Shown: positions 7,180 to 13,244 of the stretch, in pieces
Numbering within the stretch: position 1 is the stretch's first letter
Layout: every line of letters starts with the position of its first letter
Origin: DAOTXN01 sp034435435
GTDB lineage: Bacteria > Chloroflexota > Anaerolineae > S140-20
Reading direction: 5' to 3'
Assembly: GCA_034435435.1 (NCBI GenBank)
Contig: DAOTXN010000069.1
Coordinates: forward strand, 1 to 22,432
DNA length: 22,432 nt
Made by a program: the position numbers and the translations under genes
Notes under the pieces: model-generated
The model's input: the letters and a program-made list of their open reading frames with translations, nothing else
Databases searched by the model: none
Told to the model about the DNA's origin: nothing

Positions 7180-7201
7180 TTCTCCACTATTTCTCCACTG
7201 C
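7180..7201 (+). promoter_or_regulatory. Tandem 11-bp direct repeats, OmpR-type operator candidate
   Basis: TTCTCCACTAT (7180-7190) is followed directly by TTCTCCACTGC (7191-7201). The 11-bp period equals one helical turn and is typical of OmpR/PhoB dimer sites. It lies about 160 bp before the second secreted-protein gene. A -10 candidate TATACT is at 7231-7236. A related pair is at 7952-7973. Confidence 0.45.
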
Positions 7202-7359
7202 GCCCACATAATTCCTACAAAAGCGACCGCTATACTTGCGTCAAATCTTGAAAGAAAAGGAGTTGATGCGAATCTGAAACACGAATGGTGTGAACGAACG
7301 AAAGACACGAACGAGAAACCGAGTTGAATCGAAAGAACGAAACCTGAAAGGAGTTTGAA

Positions 7360-7872
7360 ATGAAAATGTGGAAAATCGCTGGAATCGCTGTAGTGGTTGT
7401 GCTGGCAGCCTCGCTGGTGAGCGGAACGCTGGCCTTTGCCCAGACTGAAGACCCCGCCACGGGCGCCGACGGTCAAACCGAACAAACCGCGCCCGCTCCG
7501 ACGTGGGGCCTGGGTGGGCCGCGCGGCGGTCGCATGGGCCATGGCCCTGGCCTGAGCCAGGTGGGGCTGGAGGCCGCCGCCGAGGCGCTCGGCATGACCG
7601 CCGACGCGCTGTCCGCCCAACTGTGGGGTGGCATGACCCTGGCCGACCTGGCCGACGAGGCCGGTGTGGACCTACAAGACGTGCGAGACGCAGTGGAGGC
7701 CGCCAATCAAGCCGCCACCCGTGACGCCATCGAGCAGGCCGTCGAAGACGGGGACCTGACCCGCGAGCACGCCGACTGGCTGCTGGAGGGCCTGGACAAC
7801 GGCTACTGGGATGGCCGCGGCTTTGGACACGGGATGCACTGGGGCGCTTTTGAGGCCCCCGATCAAAGCTAA
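7360..7872 (+). CDS. Small secreted protein (paralogue 2)
   Basis: This is a 170-residue exported protein, the second copy of the gene at 1872. Residues 1-27 form a signal peptide ending AFAQ. An acidic/Pro linker and a short Gly/Arg stretch lead to the 84-residue core, which agrees with paralogue 1 at 74 of 84 positions (hand count). The long Gly/Arg tail is reduced to DGRGFGHGMHWGAFEAPDQS. AAAGGAG lies about 7 bases before ATG 7360. A terminator at 7894 separates it from the regulator. Core identity is much higher than that of the flanking segments or of the two neighbouring regulators, which suggests recent duplication or gene conversion. Function is unknown; a periplasmic partner of the sensor kinase is a possibility. 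Confidence 0.75.
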   Translation: MKMWKIAGIAVVVVLAASLVSGTLAFAQTEDPATGADGQTEQTAPAPTWGLGGPRGGRMGHGPGLSQVGLEAAAEALGMTADALSAQLWGGMTLADLADEAGVDLQDVRDAVEAANQAATRDAIEQAVEDGDLTREHADWLLEGLDNGYWDGRGFGHGMHWGAFEAPDQS

Positions 7873-7893
7873 GCCTCCTCCCCCCTTTTTCCG

Positions 7894-7928
7894 GCGGCGG
7901 TCGCGGCCCATCCCGACCGCCGCTTTTT
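7894..7928 (+). terminator. Rho-independent terminator
   Basis: A 10-bp GC stem GCGGCGGTCG (7894-7903) with CGACCGCCGC (7914-7923) is followed by TTTTT, 20 bases after the stop of paralogue 2. Confidence 0.8.
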
Positions 7929-7951
7929 CATCTCCACCTTGCCTCCATCCC

Positions 7952-7973
7952 ATCTCCATAATTTCTCCACAAT
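7952..7973 (+). promoter_or_regulatory. Tandem 11-bp direct repeats before response regulator 2
   Basis: ATCTCCATAAT (7952-7962) and TTCTCCACAAT (7963-7973) agree at 9 of 11 positions and resemble the pair at 7180-7201. They lie 41 bp before the -35 box of the regulator promoter, a normal distance for an OmpR-type activator site, so autoregulation is plausible. Confidence 0.45.
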
Positions 7974-8014
7974 ATTAGGCTACCCTGCTAACAAACGGGC
8001 GGGACGAACCGCTC

Positions 8015-8043
8015 TTTTCAGCGGCGGCCCGCCGATGTATAAT
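8015..8043 (+). promoter_or_regulatory. Promoter of the second two-component operon
   Basis: TTTTCA (8015-8020) and a perfect TATAAT (8038-8043) are 17 bp apart. An interrupted GC hairpin (GGGCGGG...CCCGCC) spans the -35 area. The predicted leader is about 150 bases and carries repeat D. Confidence 0.6.
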
Positions 8044-8072
8044 GGCCCAAAGTAACTGCTCGAGCAAAAGAG

Positions 8073-8191
8073 CTTTTACCACCAAGACACCAAGGCGCCA
8101 AGGTCCTGTAAGACACAAAGGACGCTTAAGAGTCTAAAGGGCAAGTCGTTAGCCTGTTTTTCTTTGTGTCTTTGGGCCTTGGTGGTAAAAG
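8073..8191 (+). repeat. Inverted repeat D covering the ribosome-binding site of regulator 2
   Basis: CTTTTACCACCAAG (8073-8086) pairs perfectly with CTTGGTGGTAAAAG (8178-8191). The inner flanks continue as related ACACCAAG/CTTTGTGTC words. ACCACCAAGACACCAAG-type repeats are a common intergenic family. The right arm contributes the start of AAAAGGGA, the only Shine-Dalgarno for ATG 8200, so folding would partly hide it. Confidence 0.65.
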
Positions 8192-8199
8192 GGAATACA

Positions 8200-8898
8200 A
8201 TGGCTTCTCAAACCATTCTCGTGGTCGAAGACGAGCGTCGCATCGTCGAAATCGTCCAGGACTATCTCAAACAGGCCAGCTATCGCGTGTTGAGCGCCCG
8301 CGACGGCCAGACGGCGCTCACGCTGGCCCGCCACGAACACCCCGACCTGGTCATCCTCGACTTGATGTTGCCCGGCGGCATGGATGGCCTGGAAGTGTGC
8401 CGCCATCTGCGCCGCGACTCGACTTTGGCTGAAGTGCCCATCATCATGCTCACCGCCCGCGTCGAAGAGACCGACCGGCTAATCGGCCTGGAACTGGGCG
8501 CCGACGATTACATCACCAAACCCTTTAGCCCGCGCGAGGTCGTGGCCCGCGTCAAAGCCGTGCTGCGCCGCGCCAAAGGCTCGCTTGCGCTATCCCCCGT
8601 CATCCGCATCGGCGACCTGACCGTGGACACAGCAAACCGCAGCGTGAGCGTGGGTGAGCAAGCGATTACTCTCACCCCCACCGAGTTCGACCTGCTGGCC
8701 GTGATGGCCCAGAACCCCGGCCGCCCGTTCAGCCGCGAGCAGTTGATGGACCTGGTCTACGACGTGGCCTACGGCGGCTACGACCGTGCCATTGACTCAC
8801 ATATCAAGAACCTGCGCCGCAAAATCGAGCCCGACCCGCGCCAACCCCGCTACGTCCTCACGGTCTACGGCGTGGGCTACAAATTGAGCGACGAATGA
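8200..8898 (+). CDS. OmpR/PhoB-family response regulator 2
   Basis: This is a 232-residue two-component regulator. The receiver has ED10-11, phospho-acceptor Asp54 (VILDLMLP), Thr85 and Lys107 (ITKPF). A GGM insertion after LMLP is unlike regulator 1. The DNA-binding half has TLTPTEFDLLAVM, RAIDSHIKNLRRKIEPDP and GVGYKL. ATG 8200 begins the normal ASQTILVVED strand, with AAGGGA 5 bases before it; the longer frame upstream runs into repeat D and is rejected. The kinase gene starts 10 bases after the stop. Direct repeats at 7952 suggest autoregulation. Confidence 0.95.
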   Translation: MASQTILVVEDERRIVEIVQDYLKQASYRVLSARDGQTALTLARHEHPDLVILDLMLPGGMDGLEVCRHLRRDSTLAEVPIIMLTARVEETDRLIGLELGADDYITKPFSPREVVARVKAVLRRAKGSLALSPVIRIGDLTVDTANRSVSVGEQAITLTPTEFDLLAVMAQNPGRPFSREQLMDLVYDVAYGGYDRAIDSHIKNLRRKIEPDPRQPRYVLTVYGVGYKLSDE

Positions 8899-8908
8899 CG
8901 AACGACGA

Positions 8909-10375
8909 ATGACGAAGCACGTTTCACGTTTCACGTTTCACGTTTCACGCATCAGCCTAGCGATTAAATTGCTGGCCGCCTTTATCGTGGTCGTCATCGT
9001 CGCCGTGGTGGTCGTGGCGCTCATGTCCCGCCAGTCGGCCCAGCGCGAGTTCACCCGTTTCATTCAAGACAGTCAGGCCGTTCCGCCGGATGAACTGCTC
9101 TCTCGACTGGCAACGCTCTTTGCCCAACAGGGCAATTGGGACGGCGCCGACGAGGTGCTGGGGCAGTTCGTTTCCTGGTCGCCGGACCAGGACCGCCCTC
9201 GCCCCATGTTGCTGGTGGATGCCGAGGGGCGCGTCATCGCTTATAACTGGGGACCGCTGATCGAGGAGCAGTTGTCGGACGACATTTTGACCCACGGCTG
9301 GCCGATCCAGGTAGACGGCGAAACGGCCGGCACGCTGCTTGTCCCTGGCGCTAAGTTCCTCCCGCCGAACGTCGCGCCGCAACGTCTCAGCCCGGAGGAG
9401 GCCCGGACGTTAGAGCGAGTCCAACGCGCCATTGTCGTCGCCGGTCTCGTCGCCGGGGCGGTGGCGCTGGTTCTCGCCGGGGGGTTGGCCTGGGGACTGG
9501 TGCGCCCGCTGCGCCGTCTGACCGCCGCCGCCGAGGGCATCGCCCGAGGCGACCTGTCGCAGCGCGTGCCTGTCGGCAGCGACGATGAGATAGGCGAGTT
9601 GGCCGCCACCTTTAACACCATGGCCGCCGAGCTGGAACGGGCCGAGCAATTGCGCCGCAACATGACCGCCGACGTGGCCCACGAGTTGCGCACGCCCCTC
9701 AGCGTCGTGCGGGGCAAGCTGGAAGGCATTCTGGACGGCGTTTACCCCGCCACGCCCGAACACATTCAACCCGTGCTCGAAGCCACCGAGCTGTTGACGG
9801 TGCTGGTTGAAGATTTGCGGCTACTGGCGCAGGCCGAGGCCGGCAAGCTGGCGCTAGAAAAGCGCGCCGTTGACATAGGCGACCTGCTGCGCGACGCGCA
9901 GGTCAACTTTGAGCCGCAGGCCGCCGACCGGGGCGTGGCCCTGGTCTTGGACCTGCCCGCCGCGCTCCCACCGGTGCAAGCGGACTGGCATCGCATCGCC
10001 CAGGTTTTGGGCAACCTGTTGACCAACGCCCTGCGCCACACTCCGGCGGGGGGCCGCGTGACGCTGTCGGCGGGCGCAACGGCCGGCCCCCTGGCGCTGC
10101 CCGCCACACCTGCCCAGCAAGCTGTGCGGCGTTGGGGGGCAAGTGAGGTCAAGGTGACCGTGACCGACACCGGGACCGGCATCCCCGACCAAGACTTGCC
10201 CTACGTGTTCGACCGCTTTTGGCGCGGCGAAAAGTCGCGCTCGCGGGCCGGCGGCGGCAGCGGGCTGGGGCTGGCCATCGCCAGACAGTTGGTCGAGCTA
10301 CACGGCGGGACCATCGGCGCCGAGAGCGTCCCCGGTGATGGCTCGACGTTCTGGTTCACGTTGCCGGTGGCGTAA
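8909..10375 (+). CDS. HAMP-containing sensor histidine kinase 2
   Basis: This is a 488-residue sensor kinase paired with regulator 2. Parts: a start encoded by a 7-base tandem repeat (HVSRFTFHVSR), membrane helix at 19-39, an extracytoplasmic sensor ending PIQVDGETAGTLLV (the same closing motif as kinase 1), a second helix at 174-196, and HAMP at 197-250. HisKA follows with phospho-His258 (ADVAHELRTPLS), then HATPase with N369/N373, DTGTGI (420-425), FDRFWRG and GSGLGLA. An Ala/Pro-rich insert (about 388-411) interrupts the ATPase domain between strands and is absent from kinase 1. ATG 8909 is the first usable start; ATG 8895 gives five codons only. The signal is unknown. Confidence 0.93.
   Translation: MTKHVSRFTFHVSRISLAIKLLAAFIVVVIVAVVVVALMSRQSAQREFTRFIQDSQAVPPDELLSRLATLFAQQGNWDGADEVLGQFVSWSPDQDRPRPMLLVDAEGRVIAYNWGPLIEEQLSDDILTHGWPIQVDGETAGTLLVPGAKFLPPNVAPQRLSPEEARTLERVQRAIVVAGLVAGAVALVLAGGLAWGLVRPLRRLTAAAEGIARGDLSQRVPVGSDDEIGELAATFNTMAAELERAEQLRRNMTADVAHELRTPLSVVRGKLEGILDGVYPATPEHIQPVLEATELLTVLVEDLRLLAQAEAGKLALEKRAVDIGDLLRDAQVNFEPQAADRGVALVLDLPAALPPVQADWHRIAQVLGNLLTNALRHTPAGGRVTLSAGATAGPLALPATPAQQAVRRWGASEVKVTVTDTGTGIPDQDLPYVFDRFWRGEKSRSRAGGGSGLGLAIARQLVELHGGTIGAESVPGDGSTFWFTLPVA
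8918..8949 (+). repeat. CACGTTT tandem repeat (4 units) in the start of kinase 2
   Basis: Four exact 7-base units run from 8918 to 8945, then CACG. Because 7 is not a multiple of 3, gain or loss of one unit would shift the frame of the kinase directly after its start codon. Confidence 0.85.
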
Positions 10376-10382
10376 CGCCCAC

Positions 10383-13001
10383 CTATTCCGGCGCGGGATA
10401 GGCGGCAATTGTCGCCGTTTGGACGCGCCCACCCTCCTGATAGGTCACCAGCCACGAGGGCAGCCAGGCCAGCGCCAGCAGCCGCACGTCCACGTCGGTG
10501 CGGCGGGGATGTAGCTCTTCCACGCTCAAATCATCCAGCGCCGCGACCCATTTTTCGGTGATCTCGCGCGTCGCGGCTTCCAATTCCGCTTCCAGCTCTG
10601 CAAGCTCTTTTTCCAGCTCGGCGATCCCCTGACGGGTCTCCTGGACGTCTAGCTTGGCCTTGTCGGCCAGGCGCTGCTTGGTAGCGATGGTGCTCACTGC
10701 CCGCGTGCGGCGGCGGCCCATGAAAAAGCTCAGGGCCGTCTCGCCGAGGGTGAGCTGCGACTCTTTTTTACGCGCGTCGTATTCCGCCTCGTCCGAAATC
10801 AAGTCGCGTTCCTCCCGGCGCAGCTTGGTCTCTAGCCGGGCGATGTGCGTCTCGTACTTTTGGGCCAGCTTGTCCACCTCGGCGTCGCGCCGCTCGCGGG
10901 CGGCCTGCTGCAAGCGAATGCGAAAGTCGCGCTCGCGCTCGCCGGGTTCCTGGAACACGTCCAGATCGGGGTGCACGTTGAGGGTCAGGCGGCTGTGGTA
11001 ATACAGCCAGTCGGTCAACGAGCGGGCCATGTCGCGCAATTCCTGGGCGCTGTTGGCCGATTCCGGCGCGGGGGCAAAGAACGTTCCCTGCCAGGAACCG
11101 CTTGGCTCGGGCCGGCTTCTCAATTCGGCCACACCCAACGGCAGCTCCTGGGCCAGGTCCCAATTCACGCCGCCCATTTCGTCCCACCTGCCCTCACCTG
11201 CCCCGCATCCGCGGTGCGGTGCCGGGGGGCGGGCGGCGCCAGGGAACGCCGGGGCCAGCCACACCTTCTCGACCTGCTCGTTGATGCGCCGCTTGCGGTC
11301 CACGAAACGCACGCTGGCCGCGCCGACGACCGCCGGCTCGTAGATCAAGTCTACCCGCTGCACGTCCAGCGCTCGCCCGGCCTCTTGAGCCAGTTGCCGC
11401 AGCGCCTCCTGCTCGCTCAACGTCACCGGCGCGAACACCTGTGAGATCGCCGGGTCCAGCGCCGGCGGCGTGCTCGCAAAACCCTCGGGGACGTGCTCGG
11501 CCGGGGCAGCGGCTGCGGGCTGAGCCTGCGGCGCGCTCGGGCGAGCTGGCCCGACCCGCACGGGCTGCGGCGCGGTCACGGCTGCTTTCCGCCCGGCCAT
11601 CAGTTGTCGAATTTGCGGCCCGGTCAACGGGCCGCGCAGGTAGCTCATGGCCCAGCGGCTCTGCACGATCAGCGGGCGCTCCTGATAGATGCTGTGCATG
11701 AGAAACTGGCGGTTGCCCAGCCGCCCGATGAGCGCTTCCAGGTCGCTTTTGTCGCCGCGCCCGCCCCCTTCCACCAGCGCGCCGCTCAAGCCCGCCGACA
11801 CGCGCTCCTTGTCGCGCGCGGCTTGCAGCTTGCCCACGAACCACAGCCCGGCGTTGGTCAGGCCCTTATAGTCAATGTCAATGGGGTTTTGGGCGGCCAG
11901 CACGCAGCCCAGCCCAAAGGCGCGGGCCTGCTTGAGCAGGGTGAGCAGCGGGCGCTTGGAGGGCGGCTCGCCCACGGCCGGGAAAAAGCCAAAAATCTCG
12001 TCGAAATAGAGCAGCGCCCGCAGGCTGCTCGTGCCGCTCTGCCGGCGCATCCACGTGAGCACGTTTTCCAGCAGCAGCGTCACAAAGAACATGCGCTCGC
12101 TGTCCGCGAGATGGGCCAGGTAAAATACGCTGTGGCGGGGCTTGCCATCGGCGGTATAGAGCAAGTTTTGAACGTCCAGCGCCTCGCCGCTCAGCCAGCT
12201 TTGAAAGCCAGGCGCAGCCAGCAGGTTGTTAAAGGCCATGGCCAGCTCAAAGCGCTCTTTTTCGGGGAAAAACGTGTTCACATCAAACACACCCAGTTGG
12301 CGCACGGGGGGGTTTTGAATGGCCAGGATCAACCCGGCCAGGTCCATATCCTGGTTCTGTCGCCAAAAGTGCTCGAAAATGTTCGACAGCAGAATAGCCT
12401 CGCGGCTGCGCACGGGGTCGGCCTGCACGCCCACCAGCCCCAGCAATGCCAGCACCGTGCCGCTGATGCGTTGGCGCAGCGCCTCGGCGTTTTCGTCGAA
12501 ATCCAGGCCCGGCGCAGCCAGACTACCCAGAATGCTCACCGGTAGTCCGGCGTCGGAGCCAGGGGTGTAGATGGCAAAATCCGCCGTCTCGCTTAACGTG
12601 CGCAGGCGCTGCGGGCCGACGCCCCAGTCGGCCAGACCGTCGCGCCAACGCTTGGCCGTGTCCGCAGCGTATTCGGCGACCGTCTGTTTTTGCCGTCGGG
12701 CGTCGTCGGGATTGACCCACGGCTCGAAATCTTCCGGGCGCAGTTCGGGGAACTGGAGCAGCAGGTCGGTCATGCCGCCTTTGGGGTCCACGATGAGCGC
12801 GGGCACGCCGTCGAGCGCGGCCTCTTCCAGCAGGTCCACGCACAACCCGGTCTTGCCGCTGCCGGTCATGCCGATGACCACGGCGTGCGTGACCAGGTCG
12901 CGGGCGTCCAGGTGGACGGCGTTGGCCGTGCGCTGGCCTTTTTGGAGGTCGTATTCGGCCCCCAGATAGAATGAGCCTAGATGTTCGGGTGGTGCTTGCA
13001 T
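10383..13001 (-). CDS. HerA/FtsK-superfamily ATP-binding protein with C-terminal coiled coil
   Basis: This is an 872-residue cytoplasmic P-loop ATPase of the HerA/FtsK/VirB4 superfamily, whose members move DNA or remodel protein-DNA complexes. Walker A is GMTGSGKT (44-51), followed by VDPKGGMTDLLL (71-82) as in DUF87-type ATPases. Walker B is LLYFDE (330-335), with the AAQNP motif at 369-373. A Pro/Ala linker at about 505-545 leads to a unique region. A long Glu/Lys/Arg-rich coiled coil (about 690-830) contains FFMGRRRTRAVST. ATG 13001 is chosen because AGGAGGGG stands just before it; the frame upstream is repeat DNA. It is convergent with kinase 2 (7-bp gap, no clear terminator) and diverges from the methylase-like gene at 13245. 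Its substrate is unknown. Confidence 0.85.
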   Translation of the reverse strand: MQAPPEHLGSFYLGAEYDLQKGQRTANAVHLDARDLVTHAVVIGMTGSGKTGLCVDLLEEAALDGVPALIVDPKGGMTDLLLQFPELRPEDFEPWVNPDDARRQKQTVAEYAADTAKRWRDGLADWGVGPQRLRTLSETADFAIYTPGSDAGLPVSILGSLAAPGLDFDENAEALRQRISGTVLALLGLVGVQADPVRSREAILLSNIFEHFWRQNQDMDLAGLILAIQNPPVRQLGVFDVNTFFPEKERFELAMAFNNLLAAPGFQSWLSGEALDVQNLLYTADGKPRHSVFYLAHLADSERMFFVTLLLENVLTWMRRQSGTSSLRALLYFDEIFGFFPAVGEPPSKRPLLTLLKQARAFGLGCVLAAQNPIDIDYKGLTNAGLWFVGKLQAARDKERVSAGLSGALVEGGGRGDKSDLEALIGRLGNRQFLMHSIYQERPLIVQSRWAMSYLRGPLTGPQIRQLMAGRKAAVTAPQPVRVGPARPSAPQAQPAAAAPAEHVPEGFASTPPALDPAISQVFAPVTLSEQEALRQLAQEAGRALDVQRVDLIYEPAVVGAASVRFVDRKRRINEQVEKVWLAPAFPGAARPPAPHRGCGAGEGRWDEMGGVNWDLAQELPLGVAELRSRPEPSGSWQGTFFAPAPESANSAQELRDMARSLTDWLYYHSRLTLNVHPDLDVFQEPGERERDFRIRLQQAARERRDAEVDKLAQKYETHIARLETKLRREERDLISDEAEYDARKKESQLTLGETALSFFMGRRRTRAVSTIATKQRLADKAKLDVQETRQGIAELEKELAELEAELEAATREITEKWVAALDDLSVEELHPRRTDVDVRLLALAWLPSWLVTYQEGGRVQTATIAAYPAPE

Positions 13002-13029
13002 ATCCCCCCTCCTGGTGATGCGTGGAGCG

Positions 13030-13137
13030 GATGTATCTTTTTGTAGGGCGCGTTTCCATACGCGCCACAACTCATCGTATCGCGCCCGCTTGCTGCTCAA
13101 GATGTATCTTTTTGTAGGGCGCGTTTCCATACGCGCC
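13030..13137. repeat. Two 37-bp direct copies of a REP-like palindrome
   Basis: The identical 37-base unit occupies 13030-13066 and 13101-13137, 71 bp apart. Each carries GGCGCGT-TTCCAT-ACGCGCC, a 7-bp hairpin. After the units come CTTGCTGCTCAA and CTTGCTGCACAA. They lie in the 5' region of the ATPase message. Confidence 0.9.
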
Positions 13138-13207
13138 GTTCTTGCTGCACAACCATACGGGGTCATTTTAACGTCGGAGGCGCTGGAAGGCAAGCAGCGC
13201 GACATAG

Positions 13208-13237
13208 TTGCCAAAAATACTCCGAGTGGAGTAAAAT
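13208..13237 (+). promoter_or_regulatory. Leaderless promoter with operator-like palindrome
   Basis: TTGCCA (13208-13213) and TAAAAT (13232-13237) are 18 bp apart, and ATG 13245 follows 7 bases after the -10 box with no Shine-Dalgarno. The spacer holds TACTCCGAGTGGAGTA (13218-13233), an inverted repeat with a 4-base centre, placed where a repressor would block polymerase. Confidence 0.55.
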
Positions 13238-13244
13238 CTCAAGA

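Larger units (their letters stand above)
6668..7359. other. Repeat mosaic between the two sensor modules
   Basis: This gap of nearly 700 bp has no convincing gene. It contains, in order, repeat A copy 1, repeat C copy 2, the inverted-repeat element B and repeat A copy 2. Then come paired 11-bp direct repeats (7180-7201), the shared 14-mer (7195-7208) and a leader rich in ACGAA words before the second secreted-protein gene. In the leader a three-codon ORF (ATG 7266 to TGA 7277) follows AAAAGGAG at 7255-7262. Open frames through the stretch are low-complexity and arise from the repeats. Confidence 0.6.

Noticed and set aside
6689..7211. Short open frames in the repeat mosaic
   Set aside because: They are translations of dispersed repeats A, B and C; no start site or family resemblance.
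8895..8912. ATG overlapping the stop of regulator 2 as start of kinase 2
   Set aside because: The frame meets TGA after five codons; ATG 8909 reads into the kinase.
11493..12545. 350-residue open frame on the plus strand
   Set aside because: It is antisense to the ATPase domain. High GC leaves the opposite strand open, and the His/Gln/Ala-rich translation has no domain.
13002..13214. Longer amino terminus for the ATPase
   Set aside because: The added codons are the REP-like units, and AGGAGGGG points to ATG 13001.
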